Positions 1 to 8,385 of a stretch of 64,000 bases of DNA are shown one piece after another. Position 1 is the first letter of the stretch. Every line of letters begins with the position of its first letter. Origin of the DNA: an uncultured Mobiluncus sp. (GTDB lineage: Bacteria; Actinomycetota; Actinomycetes; Actinomycetales; Actinomycetaceae); NCBI RefSeq assembly GCF_943914685.1, contig NZ_CALUCZ010000012.1:1-64000 (forward strand). Reading direction: 5' to 3'. The notes under the pieces were generated by a model that had not been told where the DNA came from, did no database searches, and was given only the letters and a program-made list of their open reading frames with translations. A program made the translations under genes and the position numbers.

Positions 1-753
1 GTAAAGATATTGCCGCTATTGCTGCTGAGTCTTTCTACACCTATGGGTATCGTCGTATCTGGTGTGTATTGCGTGCTCGTGGGATACGAGTCAGCGAGAA
101 AGTGGTGCGCAAGATTATTAGCGAAGATAAAATCCTTGTGCGTTATCCGCGTCGGAAACGTCGCTACTCGGGCTATAACGGTGAGATAGCGCCTGCTCCT
201 GAAATTCTTGTAAAGCGTAACTTTCACTCTGATGCCCCTGGCAAACTATGGCTTACAGATATAACCGAGTTCATCACAGCGGAATCGAAACTGTATCTTT
301 CAGCTTTTATCGACTGTTTTGACGGCAAGATAGTCGGGTGGGCTAGCGGGCGGCATCTCAGTAATGAAATAGTAATGACTTCAATGAATATGGCTCTTGA
401 AGAACCCATTGACCACAAATCGTTGATAATTCACTCTGATAGAGGATCTCACTATCGTGGCGGAGATTTTGCAGCGTTTTTACGATGCCACGACATCAGC
501 CAATCAATGTCTAAAAAAGGATGCTCACCCGATAATGCTGCATGTGAAGGCTTCTTCGGGCGAATGAAAAACGAAATGTATTACGGATACAAATGGAAAA
601 GCACCAACGAGCTTGAAACAGCCATTAAACGCTACATAAATTTCTACAACAACCACCGCATCAAACTCACCCTCGGCGGATTAACCATAAAACAATACAG
701 ACACCACTACCAGCCGGTAGTATAAAACTGTCCAAAAAACAATCCGCACCCGC
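1..753 (+). mobile_element. Right-hand part of an IS3-family insertion sequence
   Basis: The window opens inside an IS3-family element. Its OrfB transposase frame is open to the left edge, and the first gene (OrfA) must lie outside. After the transposase stop there is a short AT-rich tail beginning TGTCCAAAAAAC, of the kind found at the right ends of this family. The exact right boundary is uncertain; I place it just before the 147-bp repeat at 754 because that repeat is also present, without an IS, at 8386. The left inverted repeat and target duplication cannot be seen. Confidence 0.7.
3..725 (+). CDS. IS3-family transposase OrfB (5' part outside window)
   Basis: This is the DDE/RNase H-fold integrase catalytic subunit of an IS3-family transposase, normally made as an OrfAB fusion by programmed frameshifting. 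The visible reading frame runs from the window edge with the helical region YGYRRIW then VSEKVVRKI. The rve core follows, with the first Asp in LTDITEF, the second Asp in IHSDRGSHY, and the catalytic Glu in the segment PDNAACEGFFGRMKNE. It ends with the usual NNHRIKLTLGGL and the final Tyr-rich tail. All three catalytic acids are present, so the visible part looks intact. A TTG at 69 could be read as a start but is internal; the residues upstream of it are clearly part of the same protein. The gene is AT-richer than the housekeeping genes further along, as expected for a mobile gene. Confidence 0.92.
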   Translation, partial: KDIAAIAAESFYTYGYRRIWCVLRARGIRVSEKVVRKIISEDKILVRYPRRKRRYSGYNGEIAPAPEILVKRNFHSDAPGKLWLTDITEFITAESKLYLSAFIDCFDGKIVGWASGRHLSNEIVMTSMNMALEEPIDHKSLIIHSDRGSHYRGGDFAAFLRCHDISQSMSKKGCSPDNAACEGFFGRMKNEMYYGYKWKSTNELETAIKRYINFYNNHRIKLTLGGLTIKQYRHHYQPVV

Positions 754-900
754 AAATGACACTTAGCCGCTGAGGTTAACAGTTTCATTTCCCAAGTGTG
801 TTTAGGTTTTTTGGTTCTGTGGGGTGATGGATTCACGGAGCGGATTTTACGTCCTCAGCATAAGGCGGTTTTTCGGTGTTCTGTGTGGTTCCCGCTCCAA
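754..900 (+). repeat. 147-bp direct repeat, copy A (partner at 8386)
   Basis: The stretch starts AAATGACACTTAG and ends near CCCGCTCCA. It aligns without gaps to 8386-8532 with about 14 mismatches by eye. Both copies have the same orientation. Together they bracket the type I RM operon and the first two TA modules. No convincing gene is seen inside; the small frame at 796-984 has no family features. From 901 to the hsdS stop at 1013 I see nothing more. Confidence 0.8.
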
Positions 901-1012
901 CGGCGAGGACCAATACGGCGTTTGAATCAACAAACTTGCACGCGAATGGGCCCGCTCACCAACAGCACGGCAACAGAGATTTAGACACCTCCAAGGGCAC
1001 GGAGGTTGATTA

Positions 1013-1672
1013 CTAATTAGAGACAACAGACCGTAAGACCCGAATACTCTCAGATAGACTGTCGAGCAAGTTCACTAATTTGCGCCTTCGGGATTCTGGC
1101 GGCATCGGAATAGCTAAAGTAGCGGCTTTCTCGCCGCTCAGACCTTCCTTCGTTGAACCACTCTGAAGACGTATAATATCTTGATAAGTGGGGTGAGTAA
1201 TTAAAATCTTGTGTACATATTCCGATAGACGGCTATCTTCAAGACGTAGAATCAATATGTGCTGATTAATGTTAGCCGGCTCAAAATCTTGCGGCACAAC
1301 CGCAGAACGCCCAATTGAAGCTCCCGTAATATTAAGCAGCACATCAAGTGGACGTACATGGCTATTCTTTTTACGTTCATGCAAAGCCAATGAGATCCTC
1401 GCAACGCCTTCAAGCCGCAGACCATCATTGTGAACATTCTGGGACCGAAGAAAAATAACACCCTTATCTTGGTAAACGGCTCTGCCACCCCTGGGAGTAC
1501 TGCCAGAAGCGATATGCACGCATAACGACCCTAAAGACACTAAAGGCCAGGGCGAGCCACTCCACGCCGAATCAGAATCCACTGCTACTCGTCGCAACCG
1601 CTGCATCCGACGTGAGATAGAACTTCTACTGTGCTCAATGCCTCCGTTTTCCCATGCATATTCACCAGGCAA
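1013..1672 (-). CDS. hsdS: HsdS C-terminal half (second target-recognition domain), out of frame in this allele
   Basis: This frame encodes the second half of a type I specificity subunit: a TRD opening with a PLVSLGSLC segment and GSTPRGG, then the motifs FLRSQNV and DVLLNITGASIGR, and a C-terminal conserved helix ending in NLLDSLSESI. In the same frame, coding similarity continues upstream of the first possible start (TTG at 1672) through residues LVKDLESIFPSFIINQ back to position 1750, with no stop. So the true upstream partner is the frame ending at 1744. The two are separated only by a frame change in a (CT)8 tract. In the present allele this half probably is not made, or is made poorly from TTG 1672. 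It is not an ordinary pseudogene, because one tract slip reopens it. Confidence 0.8.
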   Translation of the reverse strand: MPGEYAWENGGIEHSRSSISRRMQRLRRVAVDSDSAWSGSPWPLVSLGSLCVHIASGSTPRGGRAVYQDKGVIFLRSQNVHNDGLRLEGVARISLALHERKKNSHVRPLDVLLNITGASIGRSAVVPQDFEPANINQHILILRLEDSRLSEYVHKILITHPTYQDIIRLQSGSTKEGLSGEKAATLAIPMPPESRRRKLVNLLDSLSESIRVLRSVVSN

Positions 1673-1743
1673 TTCATAAGCACTGTGTTGATTGATAATA
1701 AACGACGGAAAAATACTCTCAAGGTCTTTGACGAGCTTGCGGT

Positions 1744-2325
1744 CTAGATCCTCTCTCTCTCTCTCTCGAGTTCAGCAAGGAGTTTTATTTCAGCAAACAG
1801 CCTTGTTGAATGCTCTGCAATGCATTTTTGCTCATTTTTAGGAGGAACTGAAAGCGACAGATTGAGTACTGTCTTACGGCTGATGCCAGGAATCATGCTC
1901 TTAGCTTCTGCTTTCATTCTGTCCACTTCGGCTTCGAGAATTAGAGCTAGGTATTCAGGATCAAGTGTTCTACTGCGCACTGCCATCACCTGACGTGCAA
2001 TGTGGCAGGGTTGCGAAACGAAAGCGAGATCACCAATCGTTCCCTTGACTGTAATAAGTACGTCTCCTGGTTCCGCGATTACCACAGGTGATTCGGTGTA
2101 ACGGTTAATTTCTAAGGCGTAGTTACCAATGAAGTTGGAGGCGCCAGTGATGTACGGAATGGAACTAGCCGTCTTAGTAGAAGCGTATTGCGTTGACAAG
2201 AGATCGCGACCAGATTTAAGGACACAAATTTTAGAGAGCGTAGTTCTAGTCCAACCGCATTGAATAGCTAGCTCTGGTGAGACCAATCGGTTTAGGTAGG
2301 AGCGCCATAGTTTTTCCGCGATCAT
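1744..2325 (-). CDS. hsdS: Type I restriction-modification specificity subunit HsdS, N-terminal half
   Basis: HsdS sets the DNA target of the HsdM2S methylase and HsdR2M2S nuclease. This 193-residue frame carries one target-recognition domain (about residues 20-150, with PYITGASNFIG and the DVLITVKGTIGD segment typical of TRDs). It is followed by the central conserved helix ending in a Glu-Arg repeat, where it stops at a TAG created by the frame of the (CT)8 tract. Its ATG overlaps the hsdM stop by 4 bp (ATGA), so it is translationally coupled to hsdM. The family is usually 400-450 residues with two TRDs, so this product is a half-subunit. Half-subunits of this sort can dimerise and give a working methylase with a palindromic target, as described for NgoAV of Neisseria; whether this one does so is inference. 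Confidence 0.88.
   Translation of the reverse strand: MIAEKLWRSYLNRLVSPELAIQCGWTRTTLSKICVLKSGRDLLSTQYASTKTASSIPYITGASNFIGNYALEINRYTESPVVIAEPGDVLITVKGTIGDLAFVSQPCHIARQVMAVRSRTLDPEYLALILEAEVDRMKAEAKSMIPGISRKTVLNLSLSVPPKNEQKCIAEHSTRLFAEIKLLAELERERERI
1751..1767. repeat. (CT)8C dinucleotide tract inside hsdS
   Basis: Seventeen alternating C/T bases, read as G(AG)8 on the coding strand, encode Glu-Arg repeats at the centre of hsdS. With 8 units the frame reaches a TAG just downstream (1744-1746). With 7 units (loss of 2 nt) or 10 units (gain of 4 nt) the 5' frame joins the 3' frame exactly and gives a 436-residue HsdS. The frame arithmetic was checked: 2325 and 1672 differ in phase by one, which a 2-nt loss corrects. 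Confidence 0.9.
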
Positions 2326-3800
2326 GCTTGTGCCTCGGCGAGTATTTGTTCGATGAGTGCGATTTGTTCATCGATTTGCGCGTCTAGTTCGGCGCGGCGT
2401 TTCTTGTAGCGGGCGATGGTTTCTTCGGGAGTAAGGATTTCTTCGGTTTCTTGAGGGTAGCCACACTGGTCAAGGTTGTAGCCCAGCTCGGCTAGTTGCT
2501 GGGCGCTGTAGGCGCGGGCTTTATAGGTTTCACCGTTGGCGTCTTTCATTTCGGTGCGGTCTTGCCACCACTGCCAGCACTCATCGAAATGTTTGAGCTG
2601 CATGGGTCGGGTTTTACTGAATGCTTTGTAGCCTTCTGGTAGGTCTACCCGGTAGAACCAGGTTTGCTCAGTGGTCCCGGTGTTATCGAAGAACAACAGG
2701 TTCGTGGCGATAGGGGTGTATGGGGAGAACACCGAGCCAGGTAGGCGGATGATGGTGTGGAGGTTGAATTCGCCTAAGAGTTTCTTTTTGATTTCGGTCT
2801 TAGCCCGGTCGCTGCCAAACAGGAGCCCGTCTGGCAGTACGACGGCGGCCCGGCCATTCTTTTTGAGCCGGTACATGATTAGGGTGAGGAATAGGTCAGC
2901 GGTTTCTGAGGAACGCAGCGTGGCAGGGAAGTTCGTTTGAATGGTTTTCTGTTCAGTGCCCCCGTATGGCGGGTTCATGAGAATCAGCGAGAACTTTTCG
3001 TGGTCTTTGTATTCGCGCACATTTCTGGTCAGCGAATTACCGTGATAGAAGCTCGGTGAGGAAACATCATGCAAAAGCAGATTCGTAACCCCCAATAGAT
3101 ACGGCATTGGTTTCTTCTCGATACCGAACGCAATCTCGTTGTAGCGTTCCCGATCTTCCACGGTTTTTATCTGGGCCTCTAGGTGTTTGAGGCTTGAGGT
3201 GAGGAATCCGCCGGTGCCTGCCGCGAAATCAGCGACAGTGTCATCCAGGGTGGGGTTGGTGGCTTTAACCATGAAATCGGTGACAGCACGCGGGGTATAG
3301 AACTCGCCACTGCTGCCCGCGCTTTGCAGATCTTTGAGCAGGGTTTCATAGATCTCTCCAAACGAGTGGCTCTCCTCGTAGTCATCAAAGTTGATGGAAT
3401 CAACCAGGTTAACCAGTTGGCGGATAAGCACACCGTCTTTCATGTACTGGTTAGCATCTTCGAAAACCGAACGAACAATCGCCTTACGGATAGGTGTTTT
3501 AGGTGTGACGGGCAAGGTTTTCAATGTCGGGAATAGTTCATTATTGACAAAATCAAGCAGCTTTTCACTAGTCAACGCCCGCCCGTCTTTATGGTCGACA
3601 GCCCACGTTCCCCATCGTAGATGAGCGGGAATAATCGAGGTGTAACCGTCTTCTAGCGCAGCCCAGTCTTGTTCTTTCGCATCATAAACCTTCAAAAACA
3701 GCATCCACGTGAGCTGCTCAATACGCTGCGCGTCACCATTAATACCCGCATCCCCGCGCATGATGTTACGCGAAGTGGAGATGAAAGAATTAAGACCCAT
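2322..3800 (-). CDS. hsdM: Type I restriction-modification DNA methyltransferase HsdM
   Basis: This is the N6-adenine methyltransferase subunit of the type I complex, using S-adenosylmethionine. Length is 492 residues, normal for the family. The N-terminal HsdM_N domain spans roughly 1-140, and the catalytic domain follows. The SAM-binding motif FAAGTGGF is at about 192-199 and the catalytic NPPY at about 276-279. The conserved GEFYTPRAV segment lies at about 165-173. The C-terminal end (from about residue 440) is a charged helix that would contact HsdS. The gene lies 24 bp after hsdR and overlaps hsdS by ATGA, so hsdR-hsdM-hsdS is one transcript on the minus strand. All motifs are intact. 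Confidence 0.95.
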   Translation of the reverse strand: MGLNSFISTSRNIMRGDAGINGDAQRIEQLTWMLFLKVYDAKEQDWAALEDGYTSIIPAHLRWGTWAVDHKDGRALTSEKLLDFVNNELFPTLKTLPVTPKTPIRKAIVRSVFEDANQYMKDGVLIRQLVNLVDSINFDDYEESHSFGEIYETLLKDLQSAGSSGEFYTPRAVTDFMVKATNPTLDDTVADFAAGTGGFLTSSLKHLEAQIKTVEDRERYNEIAFGIEKKPMPYLLGVTNLLLHDVSSPSFYHGNSLTRNVREYKDHEKFSLILMNPPYGGTEQKTIQTNFPATLRSSETADLFLTLIMYRLKKNGRAAVVLPDGLLFGSDRAKTEIKKKLLGEFNLHTIIRLPGSVFSPYTPIATNLLFFDNTGTTEQTWFYRVDLPEGYKAFSKTRPMQLKHFDECWQWWQDRTEMKDANGETYKARAYSAQQLAELGYNLDQCGYPQETEEILTPEETIARYKKRRAELDAQIDEQIALIEQILAEAQA

Positions 3801-3824
3801 GTGTTACGTGTTCTCCCCGGCTAG

Positions 3825-6209
3825 TTAGGACGTTGCATACAACTGGTTGATGAGTTCTTGGACGGCCTGCTGATAGTTAGTTTTCCCACCAAACAGGTTA
3901 ATGATTTTCACTGGTGAGCCAAGATGAATAAACGGATCGTTAGCAAGCACCCGAATATCTTCGACCTGGCTGACACCCATAGTTGCGTACTTGTCGAGTA
4001 AAGCCTGTAACACTTTCACACATTCGTCAGAATAGCGATGCAGGTAGCCCTTCTTCTGCACATTTTTCACCCGTTCAGCGCGAGTAAGCGGCGGCTTGTC
4101 GTAGGCCACATGCAAGATCAAATCAAAATCATCCAACTCAGCCCCAATAGCACCAGCTTCTTCCCGTAGGGCATCCAAAAACACCCCGCTATCTTTCAGC
4201 TCTTCAGCCAACACAGCCTTACGGTCTGCTGATAGCCAGCCGTGCAGAAAATCCTCCAGCGTCGCATACTGGCCAAGCAGGCTTTTACGAGAAAAATCAG
4301 TAACCGACTCATTAACCAGCATGCCGGTTTGTGGATCAATGAACTGCACCCGCTCATTGAGCAGAGCAACCTCCACACCACGCACCCGAACCTTACGCCT
4401 CGGGGTAGGTGGCTCACCGGGCTTGCTGCCACCACCGCAAACAGTACCAGCTGGATCGGTTCCAGTTGGCGCCTCCTTGACACCATCTTGTGACTCATCG
4501 GTAGTTTCATCATCGCCCGGAATGTTCGGCTCTTCACCAGGTTTTACCGTGACGGTCTTGATCACCACAGGTTCGCCATCGAAGTCGGAATCAGCAAACA
4601 GCCTGGTAGAGCCACGAAAATCCATAATGGTGAAAAACTCTTTGCCGTACTCAGGGGCAAGCCTGGTTCCCCGACCGATAATCTGTTTGAACTCGGTCAT
4701 CGACTGAATATTCGATTCCAACACAATCAATTTGCAAGTTCGCACATCAACCCCGGTCGTCAAAAGTTTCGAGGTCGTCACAACCGTGGGATATTTCTCG
4801 TTTGGGTCAGCGAAATTATCCAGCTGCGCCTTACCATCGGCATCATCACCAGTAATACGCATCACATAGCGATAATCTTCCACCATCTGTTCAAGGCACT
4901 CGTTAGCTAGTGCCTGGCGCATCCTCTCCGCGTGGTCAATATCTACACAAAACACAATAGTTTTCGAGCACTGGCCGTTCTTCTTTAACCACGCCGCCAC
5001 ATACTTAGCGACCAGCCGGGTACGGTCATCAATCACCAAATCTCGGTCATAATCTTTGACGTTATATTCACGATCTTCGATGATTTCGCCGTTTACGTCA
5101 CGCTGGCCCTCATAAGGCCGCCAGCCTTCCAGATCAATATCGATGCCAACCCGCAGCACCTTATACGGGGCAAGAAAGCCGTCCTCAATACCCTCGCGAA
5201 GCGAATACGTATAAATCGGGTCACCAAAATACGTAATATTAGATACCTCTTTAGTCTCCTTCGGAGTCGCCGTCATCCCCAGATGAATAGCGCCAGAAAA
5301 ATAATCCAGAACCTTACGCCACCTCGACTCATCCCTAGCAGAGCCTCGGTGGCACTCATCAACCACTACCAAGTCAAAAAACTCTGGCTTAAACTGTCTG
5401 AACGGCTCCTCACCCTCATCCCCGGCAAGCTGGTGATACAAACTCAAATACACCTCACGTGAGGAATCCAGCTTGCGATGGGCAACCTTCACCACACGGT
5501 TACCAAACGGAGCAAAATCACGCGAGATTGTTTGGTCCAACAGCACATTACGATCGGCTAAATACAACACTCGCTTCACCGCTCCCGCTTCAAGCAGTCG
5601 CCAAATAATCTGAAACGCCGTGAACGTCTTACCCGTGCCAGTAGCCATCACCAACAACAAGCGCTTATCGCCTTGCGCCACCCGTTCAACCGTACGATCA
5701 ATAGCAACCTGCTGATAATAACGAGGAGTCTTACCCGAAAAAGCATCAAAATAATACGGCTTACACACAACCTGCTGGGCCTGCCAATCAAGACGTTTAG
5801 CCGTCACATAACGCTGCCAAAGCTCGTCCTCTGTAGGGAACTCGTCAATCCTTAACTCCCGTTCGAAACCAGTCAAAAAATCATGCTCTAGAAACCCCGC
5901 GCCATTGGACGAGTACGCAAACGGGGCATCCAGCTTAACCGCGTAACCCATCGCCTGCTGCAAACCAGCACCTACCGAGTGAGCCGCATCCTTAGCCTCA
6001 ACAACAGCTAACGCCTTACCCGTAGATTTCGCTTTCAAAACATAGTCAGCTTTGCCGCGCTTGCCCCGATGGGTTGAGTTACCCTGAACAATCACCTGAC
6101 CGGCAGTGAACGCCTCCATGAACAACTGCTCACGAGCCCAACCAGCACTATCCACAATAGCAGGAGTAATAAGGCGCTGCTTTACATCCTCTTCAGTAAG
6201 ACGCGCCAT
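3825..6209 (-). CDS. hsdR: Type I restriction endonuclease subunit HsdR
   Basis: This is the motor and nuclease subunit that translocates DNA and cuts unmethylated substrate. The product is about 794 residues, similar to the shorter EcoEI-like R subunits. The N-terminal PD-(D/E)xK nuclease has Asp in KADYVL (about 55) and VVEAKD (Glu 71, Lys 73). The SF2 helicase core has Walker A MATGTGKT (about 189-196), DECH in VVVDECHRG, MTATP, and the motif VI region IIGRGTRLAP. The C-terminal part (from about 600) matches the EcoEI R-type C-terminal domain. I chose the ATG at 6209 because GGAGG lies 6 nt upstream; a longer frame opens at 6233. It is the first gene of the operon. Confidence 0.94.
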   Translation of the reverse strand: MARLTEEDVKQRLITPAIVDSAGWAREQLFMEAFTAGQVIVQGNSTHRGKRGKADYVLKAKSTGKALAVVEAKDAAHSVGAGLQQAMGYAVKLDAPFAYSSNGAGFLEHDFLTGFERELRIDEFPTEDELWQRYVTAKRLDWQAQQVVCKPYYFDAFSGKTPRYYQQVAIDRTVERVAQGDKRLLLVMATGTGKTFTAFQIIWRLLEAGAVKRVLYLADRNVLLDQTISRDFAPFGNRVVKVAHRKLDSSREVYLSLYHQLAGDEGEEPFRQFKPEFFDLVVVDECHRGSARDESRWRKVLDYFSGAIHLGMTATPKETKEVSNITYFGDPIYTYSLREGIEDGFLAPYKVLRVGIDIDLEGWRPYEGQRDVNGEIIEDREYNVKDYDRDLVIDDRTRLVAKYVAAWLKKNGQCSKTIVFCVDIDHAERMRQALANECLEQMVEDYRYVMRITGDDADGKAQLDNFADPNEKYPTVVTTSKLLTTGVDVRTCKLIVLESNIQSMTEFKQIIGRGTRLAPEYGKEFFTIMDFRGSTRLFADSDFDGEPVVIKTVTVKPGEEPNIPGDDETTDESQDGVKEAPTGTDPAGTVCGGGSKPGEPPTPRRKVRVRGVEVALLNERVQFIDPQTGMLVNESVTDFSRKSLLGQYATLEDFLHGWLSADRKAVLAEELKDSGVFLDALREEAGAIGAELDDFDLILHVAYDKPPLTRAERVKNVQKKGYLHRYSDECVKVLQALLDKYATMGVSQVEDIRVLANDPFIHLGSPVKIINLFGGKTNYQQAVQELINQLYATS

Positions 6210-6600
6210 CGCAAACCTCCACACTAAAACCATTCAACACACAAACAGCTCCCCCTAGTTTATCTAAGCGTTACCCCTTTAAGAGAATACGCGCCGTAAG
6301 CGCAAATGAAACAACCTTTACGCGCAATCTCCACCAGCGCGCCTATCTCAGTTTCAAAAGCGAACACCGTTGAGCATGGGATACGGCCCCAGCCAACCAA
6401 AGACCGGCGAAGATCATGAGTCAGCATCACGTGAAGAACTAAAAACTCTGGCATAACAAGGCAAAACAGTCTCAATACGCTCAGACAAGCCTGCTCGTAC
6501 CCGTAACATCGTCAGCAGCTAGATAACCATGTTCAACACCTCAGCTTTTGCTGTGGTTTTGGACGTTTTAGTTTGAGGAATTAACCACCGTCGTTGACGC

Positions 6601-6636
6601 TTGGCGGCAGCGGCGGTAAGCCGCGTGTGCCGCCAA
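6601..6636. repeat. GC-rich nested inverted repeat
   Basis: TTGGCGGCA at the left pairs perfectly with TGCCGCCAA at the right. Inside, GCGGC pairs with GCCGC around a 5-nt loop. It lies just before a second hairpin (6656). There is no T-run, so it may be a structured RNA or site rather than a simple terminator. Confidence 0.5.
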
Positions 6637-6655
6637 GTGGCAGCGTGGAGGCGTA

Positions 6656-6679
6656 AAAACGGCACTGGTGTGCCGTTTT
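6656..6679. terminator. Perfect 10-bp hairpin with A and T flanks
   Basis: AAAACGGCAC pairs with GTGCCGTTTT around the loop TGGT. The A-rich left and T-rich right ends allow it to act as a bidirectional rho-independent terminator. No gene converges directly on it, so its role is uncertain. Confidence 0.45.
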
Positions 6680-6861
6680 AGCCGGAACCCCGTGCCGGGC
6701 ACTCGCGACCGCCACCTTCAAATACAGGCAACCCCAGGAAATAGCCCAAGCCTAGAGAACGACGCGCAAACGATATGAGGCATCAGTGCAAATACGCACT
6801 CAAAATATGTAAGGTGCGGTTACCTATTGAATGAAAGAAAATAACGTATTACAATAATCTT

Positions 6862-7110
6862 ATGGAAGAAACGATCCAGGGTGTACCGGTTACGGAAGCG
6901 CAAATCGAGCAATGGGCCGCAGAAGCCGAGGCTGGTTACGATGTCGCGGCCATGAAAAAACGCGGGCGGGGACGTCCCGGGCGTGGCGAAGCCCCGAGTC
7001 AGGTGGTTGCGGTTCGATTCACCCCCGAAGAACTGGCGACGCTTGATGCACGCGCTGAAGCCAGGCATGTGACCCGTTCTACCCTGATTCGCGAGGCAGC
7101 CTTGGCATGA
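6862..7110 (+). CDS. Ribbon-helix-helix antitoxin
   Basis: This 82-residue protein has an acidic N-terminal arm (ETIQGVPVTEAQIEQW), a basic linker GRGRPGRGEAPS, and a C-terminal RHH/CopG-type DNA-binding fold. The fold has the beta strand VVAVRFTPEE and helices LATLDARAEARHV and TRSTLIREAALA. Such proteins bind their own operator and neutralise a cognate toxin. Its stop overlaps the next gene's start by ATGA (7107-7110), the usual TA arrangement with the antitoxin first. Actinobacterial pairs of this layout are common; I cannot name the subfamily with certainty. Confidence 0.8.
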   Translation: MEETIQGVPVTEAQIEQWAAEAEAGYDVAAMKKRGRGRPGRGEAPSQVVAVRFTPEELATLDARAEARHVTRSTLIREAALA

Positions 7111-7364
7111 GCCTCAATATTTGGAAAACCGCTCGCAAACACGCCAAAAAGCAGCGCATCAACGATGATGACATCCTGCAAGTCGCCACGTTTCCACACT
7201 GGATTGAGCCCCTCGATGAGGAAAACCCGCAGCGGGAACTGCGCTTGGGTTTCGACACCAAAGGGCGCGTCTTGGAAGTCGTTGTTTTGACTTTCGACAG
7301 CGGCAACGAACTGATTATTCACGCCATGAAAGCCCGTGAGCAATACCTCGCGCTCATAAAGTGA
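7107..7364 (+). CDS. Putative toxin of the RHH module (IIHAMK-motif family)
   Basis: The protein has 85 residues, encoded immediately after and overlapping the RHH antitoxin. It starts SLNIWKTARKHAKKQRI, has a central strand ELRLGFDTKGRVLEVVV, and ends with the conserved signature IIHAMKAREQYLALI. That signature marks a family of small actinobacterial proteins always paired with CopG-like partners and probably sharing a BrnT/RelE-like fold. The function (RNase-type toxin) is inferred from family and partner; no catalytic residue can be assigned by eye. It is complete and not truncated. Confidence 0.65.
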   Translation: MSLNIWKTARKHAKKQRINDDDILQVATFPHWIEPLDEENPQRELRLGFDTKGRVLEVVVLTFDSGNELIIHAMKAREQYLALIK

Positions 7365-7479
7365 CACCGCAGTCCTCCATGCTCTCACGTGCCACATAGA
7401 AATCAGCCCGGACGGAACCGTGACCGTTACGCTCACTGTTTGCTTAGTCTTTACGGCGAGCATTATTCGTGGTGTTGTT

Positions 7480-7758
7480 TTATCCAAAAAGGTCAGCGTG
7501 AGAACCGGTGCGGGTCAGGAACAGAATGAGACGATTTCCATCTATTCGATAGATCAGGAGCCAATCGAGCCTGATGTGACATTCTCTGAAACCGGCGTAG
7601 TTACCGTCGAGATTGTGATCCCGGTACTTTGCGTCAAGCGTATTTCTGCTCGCAAGCTGCGTAACGACTGAGTTGAGAAGTTCCAAATCCAGGCCGCGCC
7701 TTTTTGCCAGCTTCAAATCTTTTTTGAAGCGGTTGGACAGGACAACTCGTAGGCTCAT
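7480..7758 (-). CDS. yafQ: YafQ-family mRNA interferase toxin
   Basis: This is a 92-residue RelE-superfamily toxin that would cut mRNA on the ribosome. YafQ catalytic positions can be matched: His in RDHNLDG, His in ECHIRLDW with the following Asp-Trp, and His plus Phe in the C-terminal GSHADLF. The N-terminus RVVLSNRFKKDLKLAKRRG is the usual basic helix. Its start overlaps the stop of the upstream DinJ/RelB antitoxin by ATGA (7755-7758), so the two are coupled. All predicted active-site residues are present, so the toxin is probably functional. Confidence 0.88.
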   Translation of the reverse strand: MSLRVVLSNRFKKDLKLAKRRGLDLELLNSVVTQLASRNTLDAKYRDHNLDGNYAGFRECHIRLDWLLIYRIDGNRLILFLTRTGSHADLFG

Positions 7759-8030
7759 GCGAGAACGTCCTCCATGGCTTCCTGGAAGTTTGCGTAGCTC
7801 GGGTATTGTTCCGGGTGTGCTTTCATTGCCTCATATTCCTGTAAGGCGGCCAAAGTTTCCGCATTGGGAATATCTCTCGTGATTCTAAAAGGTATCCCCT
7901 GGTCACGCACGGTTTGACGAAGGAAAATTGTCACGGCAGTGGTGAGATCCATACCCAAATCTTTCAGCAACTCTTGCGCTGATCGTTTGAGATCTGCATC
8001 CAAATTTATGTTCGTACTAACTTTGGTCAT
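7755..8030 (-). CDS. dinJ: DinJ/RelB-family antitoxin
   Basis: This 91-residue antitoxin has an N-terminal RHH domain (TNINLDADLKRSAQELLKDL, then MDLTTAVTIFLRQTVRDQGI, the hallmark of the DinJ family) and an acidic C-terminal tail that wraps the toxin. It is the first gene of a two-gene operon with yafQ. The upstream 40 bp (GTTCTACGATGG... region) is AT-rich and is the probable autoregulated promoter. It is the first of two DinJ/YafQ pairs in this window; the second (9680-10281) is clearly divergent in sequence, so they are not a recent duplication. Confidence 0.88.
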   Translation of the reverse strand: MTKVSTNINLDADLKRSAQELLKDLGMDLTTAVTIFLRQTVRDQGIPFRITRDIPNAETLAALQEYEAMKAHPEQYPSYANFQEAMEDVLA

Positions 8031-8385
8031 GATTACCCCTCTTCTAGTACCATCGTAGAACTAACGGGTTAAAAGTCAATAGTTATGTGCGTAATGTGTG
8101 CCTAATACGCACCCTTTTGTGTCAAAATCTGCTAGCTCGAACTGACGCTGGATTGAGCCAGGACTTTTTCTCTGGGGTTGTTCGGGACGGCAGCCGTCTC
8201 CTGAGGAATTAGAAAAAACCGCTACGAACCTGAGGGACGTCCGGAGCTAGAGAAACATCGCCATGTTGAATCGCTGGCGGTCGTGGTCAACACATAGGCG
8301 GGCCTGCGGCATTTCCGCGCCATGCTGCCCGAAATAACCCGTAGTGAACACGAAATGACACTTAGATTCAACGCAAATTTACACG
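8031..8385. other. Noncoding stretch with short direct repeats
   Basis: No gene is seen. An 18-mer ending CGAAATGACACTTAG occurs at about 8348 and again at about 8381, a spacing of 33 bp. The same AAATGACACTTAG core begins the 147-bp repeats at 754 and 8386. These may be remnants of mobile-element ends. Confidence 0.5.

Larger units (their letters stand above)
6210..6861. other. Noncoding gap between hsdR and the RHH module
   Basis: I find no convincing gene in this 650-bp stretch; the frame at 6260-6475 (minus) has no recognisable features. The gap contains two strong inverted repeats, listed separately, and the presumed promoters of the divergent hsdR operon and TA module. The sequence near 6820-6850 is AT-rich with a possible -10 (TACAAT at 6850). 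Confidence 0.5.

Noticed and set aside
796..984. Plus-strand ORF over the left 147-bp repeat
   Set aside because: No family features, no ribosome-binding site, and the reading frame is not kept in the right copy.
1013..2325. hsdS as a plain frameshift pseudogene
   Set aside because: The break falls exactly in a dinucleotide tract, and both halves are otherwise open and complete.
6260..6475. Minus-strand ORF upstream of hsdR
   Set aside because: Short, no ribosome-binding site and no recognisable motif.
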